In this document: positions 1 to 6,170 of the stretch, piece by piece
How positions within the stretch are numbered: the stretch's first letter is position 1
Layout: each line of letters begins with the position of its first letter
Assembly: GCA_016280345.1 (NCBI GenBank)
Contig: JAEEGN010000229.1
Span: 1 to 14,367 of the forward strand
From: Selenomonadaceae bacterium
GTDB lineage: Bacteria > Bacillota > Negativicutes > Selenomonadales > Selenomonadaceae
Reading direction: 5' to 3'
DNA length: 14,367 nucleotides
Position numbers and translations under genes: made by a program
Notes under the pieces: generated by a model
Told to the model about the DNA's origin: nothing
Databases searched by the model: none
Seen by the model: the letters and a program-made list of their open reading frames with translations, nothing else

Positions 1-2
1 CG

Positions 3-422
3 CCGGCGGACCGTCTGCGCCTGGGCCGGGCCTTCGCCGCCGTCGCCAAGCGGTACGGCATGCGTCTTTACGCCTGCCTCGAAGGGGAGGACCTGCGGCC
101 CTTCGGCGTCGATACCTCGGGCTGCCTGGCCGCCCCCGCCATCGAACGCGCCCTCGGCCAATCCCTCACCGTGCCCCGGCTCTCCCCAGCACGCCGGGGC
201 TGTCCCTGCCTGCTGGGAGCCGACGTCGGCGCCTACAACACCTGCGCCCACGGCTGCCGCTACTGCTACGCCAATTACGACGCCGCCACCGTCGCCCGAA
301 ACCGTCGCCGCCACGACCCCGCCTCGCCGCTCCTCATCGGCCACCTCCACCCCGGCGACGAAATCCGCGACGCCCGCCAGGAATCCTGGCTCAGCCCCCA
401 GACAAGCCTGCCCCTGGACTAG
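3..422 (+). CDS. DUF1848-type Fe-S protein, C-terminal part (5' truncated by window edge)
   Basis: The reading frame is open from base 3, so the start lies outside the window and about 139 C-terminal residues are visible. The end carries a cysteine cluster C-x3-C-x2-C inside CAHGCRYCYANYD, preceded by CPCLLGADVGAYNTC. This is the arrangement I associate with the DUF1848 family, whose members resemble radical-SAM proteins and are expected to bind a [4Fe-4S] cluster. The substrate is unknown. After the cluster the protein ends with GDEIRDARQESWLSP, also typical of that family's tail. Codons end almost always in C or G, matching the high-GC background. A perfect intrinsic terminator follows about 40 nt downstream, so this is the last gene of its transcript. 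The family call rests on recalled motif similarity only. Confidence 0.75.
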   Translation, partial: PADRLRLGRAFAAVAKRYGMRLYACLEGEDLRPFGVDTSGCLAAPAIERALGQSLTVPRLSPARRGCPCLLGADVGAYNTCAHGCRYCYANYDAATVARNRRRHDPASPLLIGHLHPGDEIRDARQESWLSPQTSLPLD

Positions 423-464
423 CAGCAAAGCTCCGATATCCTGTCCTATCCCGCCATTTGAAGC

Positions 465-493
465 AAAGCGCCGGGCCAACGTCCGGCGCTTTT
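465..493 (+). terminator. Rho-independent terminator after the DUF1848-type gene
   Basis: AAAGCGCCGG (465-474) pairs perfectly with CCGGCGCTTT (483-492) around an 8-nt loop, ending in a short T run. It sits about 40 nt after the stop at 422 and has no other gene to serve on the plus strand. Confidence 0.85.
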
Positions 494-591
494 CCTATGC
501 CCCGGGAGCGCCTCACACCGCTAAACGGGAGAGCAATTCCCGGCGTCGCATCTCCGAAGTTGCACTATTTGTGAAAGAAATCACCCTATTC

Positions 592-620
592 TTGAAAACA
601 TGGGTTCTGTATTCTGTGAT
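592..620 (+). promoter_or_regulatory. Weak sigma-70-like promoter candidate
   Basis: TTGAAA (592-597) is followed after 17 nt by TGTGAT (615-620), in an AT-rich patch between the terminator at 465-493 and the regulator gene. The -10 element is poor, and a better promoter lies closer to the gene at 707-735, so this may be spurious or an upstream alternative. Confidence 0.25.
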
Positions 621-706
621 ATGATGATAAGGGAGCCAAAAGGAATTTTACCCTGGGAAAAGCCCGCCACCACAGGAAAGACGGGCGGCTGTTACCCCCG
701 GGGACA

Positions 707-735
707 ATGACAACCCCGCTGAAACCGGCTATACT
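707..735 (+). promoter_or_regulatory. Sigma-70-type promoter for the XRE regulator gene
   Basis: ATGACA (707-712) and TATACT (730-735) are separated by exactly 17 nt, placing a transcription start near 742. That is 17 nt before the GTG at 759 and 35 nt before the ATG at 777. It is the only convincing promoter seen upstream of the seven-gene cassette, so it may also drive that cassette by read-through. Confidence 0.5.
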
Positions 736-776
736 CATACCATGGAGGGCGACGCTTCGTGGGAAAGGACGCCGAC

Positions 777-1073
777 ATGAAAGACCATGTTTCCGACAGC
801 GAGCGGATCAAAAGAATAGGGCTCCGCATCGCGTTCTACCGGAAACAGCGGCGCCTGACGCAGAAAATGCTGGCAGAAAAGGCGAATATCAGCACCAGCT
901 ACCTGAGCAAGATTGAGTCGGCGGGTACAGACGTGGCCTTCTCCCTGCTCTCTCTTTTCCGGCTGGCAGACGCGCTGGAACTGGAACCCTACCGTCTCCT
1001 GATGCCGATCGACGAGAACTGCCTGCTCGGTTACGACGAGAAGGCGAATCCGGCGACGAAAGGCAAAAAATGA
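777..1073 (+). CDS. XRE-family HTH transcriptional regulator
   Basis: A 98-aa cytoplasmic DNA-binding protein, almost entirely one Cro/C1-type helix-turn-helix. The segment IGLRIAFYRKQRRLTQKMLA (about residues 14-33) and the following NISTSYLSKIESAG are the classical XRE pattern, with the recognition helix around TSYLSKIE. A short tail ends in a basic stretch. I chose the ATG at 777 because AAAGGA lies 7 nt upstream. A GTG at 759 with its own GGAGGG 9 nt upstream would add six residues and cannot be excluded. It lies upstream of and in the same direction as the AAA+ cassette, with only a small ORF between, so a role as autoregulator and cassette repressor is a reasonable inference. No ligand domain is present. 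Its base composition is intermediate between the GC-rich flank and the cassette. Confidence 0.88.
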   Translation: MKDHVSDSERIKRIGLRIAFYRKQRRLTQKMLAEKANISTSYLSKIESAGTDVAFSLLSLFRLADALELEPYRLLMPIDENCLLGYDEKANPATKGKK

Positions 1074-1146
1074 AGGAAACCGCCCGAAAGCGCATTGCCT
1101 CCATCGGGAAAGGTCACTATTTGGCAGAGATTGGGAGGGGCGCAAC

Positions 1147-1233
1147 ATGTCGATGCCCCTACAGAAACATACGTCGCACGGTATGTGTCCGCATTGCGGC
1201 AAGCGATACTCCATTGTCAAGGGTAAAGGATGA
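1147..1233 (+). CDS. 28-aa ORF with CPHC knuckle, possibly a frameshifted zinc-ribbon gene
   Basis: An ATG preceded by a strong GGGAGGGG site (1133-1140, 6-nt spacer) opens a 28-codon frame containing HGMCPHCGKRYSIVKG, which looks like the first half of a zinc ribbon. It stops at TGA 1231-1233. Skipping one base of the GG at 1228-1229 continues in the +1 frame as GKDDYALCVADNSREIFCCEVDHG and on to the stop at 1306, which would supply further cysteines and give a protein of about 52 residues overlapping the next gene's start. This may therefore be a real micro-ORF, a frameshifted gene, a programmed frameshift or a sequencing error. The CPxCG knuckle and the good ribosome site are seen; the function is unknown. 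Confidence 0.35.
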   Translation: MSMPLQKHTSHGMCPHCGKRYSIVKGKG

Positions 1234-1289
1234 TTACGCGTTGTGCGTAGCAGATAATTCAAGAGAAATCTTTTGTTGTGAGGTGGACC

Positions 1290-2252
1290 ATGGGTATAGG
1301 AAATAAAATTGACGAAGCAGCGGAAGCCAAGGCAGCAGCAGAAGAAGCTGCCGCAAAAAAAGCCAAGGAATCGAAAAAAGAGCCGCCGATAGTATTTGTC
1401 CCCGAAGAACCCAAGTATTCCCTGGATGATATTATTTTGCCTGATAGTGTTAAGGATAAAATCTTGGACGCGGCTGAATATGCGGAAAACAGCAAAATCG
1501 TCTTTGAACAGTGGGGCTTGGGAAAAACACATAAATACTCGAAGCGGATCGGCATCAATTTGTACGGCGCACCGGGAACGGGAAAAACGATGGCCGCCCA
1601 TGCCATCGCAAAACGCCTAGAGAGAAAAATCCTGTTGATAAACTATGCCGACATTGAATCAAAATATGTGGGCGAAACGCCGAAAAACATACGACGCGCG
1701 TTCGAAGCGGCGAAGGAAACGCACAGCATCTTGTTTTTTGACGAAGCCGACGCGATTTTAAGCAAGCGCGTCACAAGCATGTCGAACGCAACGGATGTCA
1801 GCGTGAATCAGACACGCTCCGTCATGTTGATGTTGATGAACGAGTATCAGGATTTTATCATTTTTGCGACCAACTTCATCGAAAACTTTGATGCCGCATT
1901 TATGCGGCGAATTTCGATGCACGTCAAATTTGAATTGCCCGATGTGGAATGCAGAAAAAAGCTATGGAAAATGTATGTTCCGCGCTCCATGCCAACGGAT
2001 TTGGATTTTGACGAAATCGCGGAGAAATTTGGCGGTGTATCTGGCAGTGACATATCCAATGCGGTACTTACCGCCGCTTTCAAGGCGGCGCGGCAGAGAG
2101 ACAACATTGTCAGGAAGCCGCTTTTCTATGAGGCAGTCAACGATATTATTATGAGCCGAAAGGCAAATGAAAAAAGCGAGGTGATCGTTACTAAGAGGAA
2201 AGTGTCCGAAGAATATGTCAAGGAGCAGTTGAAAAAGGAGAGTGAATCATAA
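1290..2252 (+). CDS. AAA+ ATPase, FtsH/CDC48-like single-domain, first gene of cassette
   Basis: A 320-aa protein expected to be a cytoplasmic hexameric ATP-driven remodeller. Residues 1-32 are a charged Ala/Glu/Lys-rich helix, likely a coiled coil or linker. The AAA module runs from about 43 to 290, with Walker A GAPGTGKT (93-100), a pore-loop-like KYVGET (125-130, aromatic Y126), Walker B ILFFDEAD (147-154), sensor 1 FATN (N195), arginine fingers in AFMRRI (R206, R207) and the classical-clade GVSGSDI (249-255). All catalytic residues are present, so it should be active. There is no protease or second ATPase domain. The ATG at 1290 follows GAGGTG (1280-1285); the GTG at 1278 lies inside that site and is less likely. 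Its TAA overlaps the next ATG by one base. The DNA is AT-richer than both flanks. The substrate is unknown, but the co-encoded motif-sharing proteins are candidates. Confidence 0.9.
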   Translation: MGIGNKIDEAAEAKAAAEEAAAKKAKESKKEPPIVFVPEEPKYSLDDIILPDSVKDKILDAAEYAENSKIVFEQWGLGKTHKYSKRIGINLYGAPGTGKTMAAHAIAKRLERKILLINYADIESKYVGETPKNIRRAFEAAKETHSILFFDEADAILSKRVTSMSNATDVSVNQTRSVMLMLMNEYQDFIIFATNFIENFDAAFMRRISMHVKFELPDVECRKKLWKMYVPRSMPTDLDFDEIAEKFGGVSGSDISNAVLTAAFKAARQRDNIVRKPLFYEAVNDIIMSRKANEKSEVIVTKRKVSEEYVKEQLKKESES

Positions 2253-2593
2253 TGCTTCCATGGTTGGGCTGGGCGGCGCTTGCATTGGGTGGAGTTCTTG
2301 TTGTTGCGTATTGGGATGAAATTGTTAATTGGTTGAAAGACCTGATTCCCAAAGTTCATAAAATGTTGCGCTCAATCACACATGCGGCAGCCGCTTTTAT
2401 CGAACGTGTTGAAAACGGATTGGCTGCTCTTCGTCACAAATTGTATTACAAAGAAAACGGTCAATGGGTAGAGGAAACTACAACGAGAAAGATCAAGGAG
2501 AGTGAAGTGCCAGCAAGCATCCGGCGAAAGATCGGTTATTCTGAAGAAGAAGTTACAGAAGAAATTGAAGCTGAATTGGGGATGGAACTATGA
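2252..2593 (+). CDS. Small membrane-anchored cassette protein, copy A of a tandem paralogue pair
   Basis: A 113-aa protein of no family I recognise. Residues 3-21 (WLGWAALALGGVLVVAYW region) are hydrophobic enough for one transmembrane helix or signal anchor. An amphipathic helix follows (WLKDLIPKV), then HAAAAFIERVENGLAALRHK, a KLYYKENGQW strand-like element, and an acidic tail ending EEIEAELGMEL. From W21 to the end it aligns without gaps to the next gene's product (W24 to end), with 55 of 93 residues identical by my hand count, so the two are tandem duplicates. The ATG shares one base with the ATPase stop, and its own TGA overlaps the next gene's ATG as ATGA, indicating tight translational coupling. 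It may tether or present something to the ATPase. Confidence 0.82.
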   Translation: MLPWLGWAALALGGVLVVAYWDEIVNWLKDLIPKVHKMLRSITHAAAAFIERVENGLAALRHKLYYKENGQWVEETTTRKIKESEVPASIRRKIGYSEEEVTEEIEAELGMEL

Positions 2594-2940
2594 ATGCAGT
2601 ACAGGAACGGCTCCAACAGTTATCAGATTTAATCGGCAATGTTCTTTTTTTATCAGCGTGGAAGCACTTTATTGATTGGCTAAAAGAATTGGTTGTCAAA
2701 GTCAATACAGAATTGCAAGGAATCCCGCATGCAGCCGCTATGTTCATCGAGCGTATTGAGGATAAATTGGTCGCGATCCGACATAAATTGTATTACAAGG
2801 AAGATGAAAAATGGACAGAGGAAATTTCGACGAGAAAAATGCTAGAATCCAGTGTGCCAGAAAATCTTCGGATGAAAATTGCTGATACTGAATCAGAAAT
2901 AACAGAGGAAATTGAGGCAGAATTGGGCATGGAATTGTGA
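2590..2940 (+). CDS. Small cassette protein, copy B of the tandem paralogue pair
   Basis: A 116-aa paralogue of the preceding protein, unrecognised as a family. The N-terminal 23 residues differ completely from copy A: they are less hydrophobic (LSDLIGNVLFLSAW), so an amphipathic membrane contact is more likely than a clear transmembrane helix. The conserved core contains WLKEL, HAAAMFIERIEDKL, HKLYYKEDEKW, STRKMLESSVP and the identical C-terminal EEIEAELGMEL. A swapped N-terminus on a conserved core suggests soluble and membrane-anchored versions that could co-assemble. It starts in a 4-nt ATGA overlap with copy A. GAGGTG overlapping its own stop serves the next gene. Confidence 0.82.
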   Translation: MNAVQERLQQLSDLIGNVLFLSAWKHFIDWLKELVVKVNTELQGIPHAAAMFIERIEDKLVAIRHKLYYKEDEKWTEEISTRKMLESSVPENLRMKIADTESEITEEIEAELGMEL

Positions 2941-2951
2941 GGTGCAGGAAA

Positions 2952-3413
2952 ATGAGTTTTATTAATATTTTCGGATTAGGTGAAGCAGTAACAGAAGTTG
3001 CAAAGACACTTGAGGTTGCAGCCTCGGGAATCACGGCGATGTTCGATGTCGTTCTTAGTCCGAATATGAGCTTGGAACAACTTGCAGGTACCTATTCAAA
3101 AAAAATAGACGAATTGATTTTGGCCGAGATGAATAAGAAACTTGATTATGTGGGCGGTTCATTTAATGTCGAATATGCTAACGAATCCGCATTTCAAGTA
3201 TCATATGAACTATATTTTCAAGATGAAAACAAAGAATGGGTCAAGAAGGAAGCAAAAAGCAAACCGCAAAAAATGAGCTATTTGAAGCAGGAAGCGGTTG
3301 CGGAACTCCACAAGAAAAAGAAGGTGTCCTTCGAGATTGATCCACCGTCGGCAAAACGCGAGGAGAAAAAAGAGATTGTTCCGAAGAAGGAATCGAAAGA
3401 GAATGAAGAATAA
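2952..3413 (+). CDS. 153-aa charged cassette protein sharing the LYx-W motif
   Basis: A 153-aa protein of unknown family. Residues 1-36 form a mildly hydrophobic helix-rich start (FGLGEAVTEVAKTLEVAASG). A folded-looking middle follows, with FNVEYANESAFQVSYELYFQ (71-90). Residues 126-153 are a very basic/acidic, probably disordered tail. The segment YELYFQDENKEWVKK (85-99) resembles KLYYKENGQWVEE of the two preceding proteins. I place the start at ATG 2952 because GAGGTG (2939-2944) is 7 nt upstream; a GTG at 2937 overlaps the preceding stop and lacks its own site. Its TAA overlaps the next ATG by one base. Function unknown; it could be a partner or a diverged member of the same small-protein family. 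Confidence 0.8.
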   Translation: MSFINIFGLGEAVTEVAKTLEVAASGITAMFDVVLSPNMSLEQLAGTYSKKIDELILAEMNKKLDYVGGSFNVEYANESAFQVSYELYFQDENKEWVKKEAKSKPQKMSYLKQEAVAELHKKKKVSFEIDPPSAKREEKKEIVPKKESKENEE

Positions 3414-3691
3414 TGACGTTCCCTTGCAATCGGTGCGGCCTCTGTTGCCGTCGCGTTGGCAAAACCTCAATCGGCAAGCATTTAGCACGAGAAGACGGCG
3501 TATGCAAATATTTCGACGATGAAACCCATTTATGCACAATTTATGCAACGAGGCCGCTTTTTTGTAGGGTCGATGAATATTATGATGTCCATTTCAGTGA
3601 AACAATAACTCGAGAGGAGTTTTATCGCCTCAATTCAGAAATCTGCGAAAAATGGCAGGAAGCAGATGATGGAGGTGTAATAATTGATTGA
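3413..3691 (+). CDS. YkgJ-family cysteine cluster protein
   Basis: A 92-aa protein with the pattern that defines the YkgJ/CxxCxxCC family: C5-x2-C8-x2-C11-C12, then C31, C41 and the RPLFC motif with C51. These proteins are thought to coordinate a metal, Zn or Fe-S, through the cysteine cluster; their biochemical role is poorly established. It is at the short end for the family and is essentially the core domain alone. It starts in a 1-nt overlap with the preceding TAA, and its TGA lies 5 nt inside the next gene's TTG-initiated frame, so it sits mid-operon. In this setting it may act as a metal-dependent maturation or modification factor for the other cassette proteins, which is inference. Confidence 0.88.
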   Translation: MTFPCNRCGLCCRRVGKTSIGKHLAREDGVCKYFDDETHLCTIYATRPLFCRVDEYYDVHFSETITREEFYRLNSEICEKWQEADDGGVIID

Positions 3692-5750
3692 AAAACAGAA
3701 CTATCATGGAAAGATTCTTAGCACAGAGACAAGTGCTGACGGTAAAACTACCACAGAAAAGAAAGTCGTAAATTATGATAAGATTCCCTCTAAGATAAGG
3801 AAGAAACTGGGGGAAGATCGAGATATTCTCAACGCTTTTCTACAAGATTTTGACTCCCCACAAGAACGCGAGTTGGCTTCATATATAGCCTACCGATATG
3901 GGCAGCATGGCGCCATAGAGGATTATGCAGAAGCAGAAGCACATCTTGTTGAATATGTGTCTATGACGACAAACTCTATTCTAGACAAAGCATGGGAATT
4001 ATATAATATCTATAGATATGAAAAATACGACGTCATCTTCGACCAGGCAAAGATGGAAGCTTGGCTTAATGAGTACATATCGGCAAAGACAACTTCCACA
4101 GCGGACAAAATGCTGGAATGGTATAAAGTATATCGGTATGGGGTCTATGATTTTAATCTTAATCCTGTCCGCGATTATTCTAGAGCCTTATATTGCCTGA
4201 ATGAATACATTTCTGCCAGAGCAAATCAAGGGGAGGATAAATTTGATGTAGAGTGCGAGATTGTCCAAGGCTTCTTGCACGGAGCGCTGGGCTTGCAACG
4301 GAACGCCAATGATGCCGAACAGATGATGGGACGCATATACGATTCGATTGATTTAGGCGATAAAGAAAAATGGGCCAAGTTTCATCAATTTTTGGAAAAT
4401 GAAAACGTTACAAATAAATACGTTGAAGCCTTGCAAATTATCCAAAAGCAGAAATATGATTTATCGTGGCTTTTTTCAATAAATAAGAACGAACAATTTA
4501 ATCCAATTTCGAGTGTATGGTATGCAGCTTGGACAGCGGTTTCAATGTACGCTATGATGGTTTCACGTCCCGGGGGCTGGACTGCGGTAGCATTTATTAT
4601 TAGTGTTGTCATGGCAGGCAAAGTGATAATCGATATTTGGAGATCAAGGAAGTGGCGAAAAGGAGAAAAAGTATGGAGCGGCTTGATGCAAATTGCACCT
4701 CATCGTCAACTTACGCCGTTGAGTGATGTATTTCAAGGATCTCCCGAAGCTCCAAATCACGGTTGTTTGTTTGCGTTTGGGTATTTCATCCTTGCAATTA
4801 TATTGTATAATGCGATTTCGTCCGCGCCATCAAGCTATGGCACGATAAGCTACTGGGAACATAGACTAAACTCTATGGCAAGAGAATATGGTATAGGCAA
4901 TTATTCTACGATAAACGACTCGGAACGCAGACTACAACAGAACCAAATAGAGAAACCTACAACGGTTGAATCTAAGATCAACGAAACCGAGTCGTCAAAA
5001 ACAGTCGATGCACCTCCGACACAACCGAAAGAAACTCCGCGTGAGGAAGCCGTCAAGGCGTTTAGTGCGTTTCATCGGGAGATAACGGGCCACAACTTGA
5101 AAATGGCATATTCCTATTTTGGGCAAAACATACAGAATGAAATGCTGTATGACGGATGGGCGCCAGGGTTTGCCAATACGGTCAGCAGCACACCAAAGGA
5201 AATCGAGGTAGAGGAGGAATCTGAAGATCGGGTCGTTTTGAAATATAATCTGGAAGCGGTGGATAATCCCGGAGGAACAAAGAATTATACCGGTACGGCC
5301 ATCCTTGTTAAAACCGATTCAGGCTGGAAGATTGACGATATGGAAAATCAACTGGTTAGGACTTTGGAAAATGAGTTGATGCTTGGAAATATCGCCATTG
5401 GAGATACATTTGAGTCTGTAAAAAAGAAATTAGGCAAACCAACGAAACAGAAGAATGAGAATGGCAGGAAATGTTATTTCTATCCATCTATGGAGATATA
5501 TTGTGAAAACAATAGGATTGCTGCGTTGGTTTCAAATTCGTCCCAAGTTGCAACCCCGAGTGGAATCCGGGAAGGTTCTTCGTTGCAAGATGTGTTGAAC
5601 GCTTACGGAGCCGGATATGCGAAATCTCGCTATGAGAATTTGGATTTATACGAATATGAAACCACGTCTGAAGGGCATTCGGTTATGATGCGTTTCGCAG
5701 TGAACAGAACAACGAATCGAGTCGATTATATTTCTATTAGAAGGAGGTGA
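3684..5750 (+). CDS. 688-aa three-TM protein: shared motif, 40-residue repeats, predicted extracytoplasmic C-terminal part
   Basis: It starts at TTG 3684, with GGAGGTG at 3671-3677 and a 6-nt spacer; no closer ATG has a comparable site. Residues 20-48 contain KTTTEKKVV and IPSKIRKKLGED, echoing the small paralogues' motif. Residues 67-188 hold three repeats of about 40 residues, each beginning Y-x-x-YRY and ending near L-x-EY[IV]S, probably helical hairpins of Sel1/TPR type. Transmembrane segments lie at about 277-293, 297-318 and 360-380. The basic RSRKWRKGEK (320-329) between the second and third predicts a cytoplasmic N-terminus and an extracytoplasmic C-terminus. After a polar linker (400-450), 453-555 looks NTF2/DUF4878-like (AVKAFSAFHREITGHNLKMA; GWKIDDM). 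Residues 567-688 look like two BamE/SmpA-type or DUF4309-like units (IGDTFESVKKKLGKP; REGSSLQDVLNAYGAGY). Function unknown; the layout suits a sensor or scaffold linking a cytoplasmic complex to the envelope. Confidence 0.85.
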   Translation: MIEKQNYHGKILSTETSADGKTTTEKKVVNYDKIPSKIRKKLGEDRDILNAFLQDFDSPQERELASYIAYRYGQHGAIEDYAEAEAHLVEYVSMTTNSILDKAWELYNIYRYEKYDVIFDQAKMEAWLNEYISAKTTSTADKMLEWYKVYRYGVYDFNLNPVRDYSRALYCLNEYISARANQGEDKFDVECEIVQGFLHGALGLQRNANDAEQMMGRIYDSIDLGDKEKWAKFHQFLENENVTNKYVEALQIIQKQKYDLSWLFSINKNEQFNPISSVWYAAWTAVSMYAMMVSRPGGWTAVAFIISVVMAGKVIIDIWRSRKWRKGEKVWSGLMQIAPHRQLTPLSDVFQGSPEAPNHGCLFAFGYFILAIILYNAISSAPSSYGTISYWEHRLNSMAREYGIGNYSTINDSERRLQQNQIEKPTTVESKINETESSKTVDAPPTQPKETPREEAVKAFSAFHREITGHNLKMAYSYFGQNIQNEMLYDGWAPGFANTVSSTPKEIEVEEESEDRVVLKYNLEAVDNPGGTKNYTGTAILVKTDSGWKIDDMENQLVRTLENELMLGNIAIGDTFESVKKKLGKPTKQKNENGRKCYFYPSMEIYCENNRIAALVSNSSQVATPSGIREGSSLQDVLNAYGAGYAKSRYENLDLYEYETTSEGHSVMMRFAVNRTTNRVDYISIRRR

Positions 5751-5758
5751 TTATTGCC

Positions 5759-5962
5759 ATGCGACCACTGAACATCAAACGAGGAAACGGCGTTTGCGCG
5801 TTTTGCCAGAACTGGTACGATCCAACAAATACTTCCATTCGTCCAAAGCAGCCTACCGCCGGAATATGGGAGTACGACGAAAAGGTGGAAAACATCTGCA
5901 AGCTAAACGGAGTCAAGAAAAAAGCTCTTATGACTTGCAAGGATTACATTTGCAAGATATAA
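5759..5962 (+). CDS. 67-aa cysteine-rich protein, last gene of cassette
   Basis: A small protein with CAFC (C13, C16), then C47, C60 and C65 near the C-terminus (CKDYICK), a spacing compatible with a zinc or Fe-S site. The surroundings are rich in Trp and Tyr (QNWYD, GIWEYDE). The ATG at 5759 has a near-perfect AAGGAGGTGA (5741-5750) 8 nt upstream, which overlaps the end of the preceding gene; a GTG at 5747 lies inside that site and is unlikely. A strong hairpin terminator starts 21 nt after the stop, closing the transcription unit. I do not recognise the family. It is the second cysteine-cluster protein of the cassette, suggesting a shared metal or redox theme. Confidence 0.75.
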   Translation: MRPLNIKRGNGVCAFCQNWYDPTNTSIRPKQPTAGIWEYDEKVENICKLNGVKKKALMTCKDYICKI

Positions 5963-5982
5963 AGCGCACACAGTATGAAAGC

Positions 5983-6020
5983 AAGCGCGCCGACAGCATT
6001 TCCGTCGGCGCGCTTCTTTT
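5983..6020 (+). terminator. Rho-independent terminator closing the cassette
   Basis: AAGCGCGCCGAC (5983-5994) pairs perfectly over 12 bp with GTCGGCGCGCTT (6004-6015) around a 9-nt loop, followed by CTTTT. It marks the end of the AT-rich transcription unit. The 150 nt after it (6021-6170) hold no gene I can support. Confidence 0.9.
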
Positions 6021-6170
6021 CACTATATGTGTATATACGTGTTATAATAAACGGCAAAACCTACCCTCCCGGAAGAATATACTATGTATAGATACGAACC
6101 CGGCAAGCCATGATGGCGCTTCGTAGGCTGTCTCCGGCCAAAAAATGCGCGCCGGTATGAAATTTAAGGG

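Noticed and set aside
1253..1258. GATAAT as -10 of a dedicated promoter for the AAA+ gene
   Set aside because: No -35-like hexamer at proper distance; read-through from the promoter at 707-735 is simpler.
1070..1306. 78-codon frame starting at ATG 1070
   Set aside because: No convincing ribosome site, and the first half has no protein character. Only its second half is of interest, as the shifted continuation of the ORF at 1147.
6043..6048. TATAAT hexamer downstream of the cassette terminator
   Set aside because: No acceptable -35 at 16-18 nt upstream, and no plus-strand gene follows.
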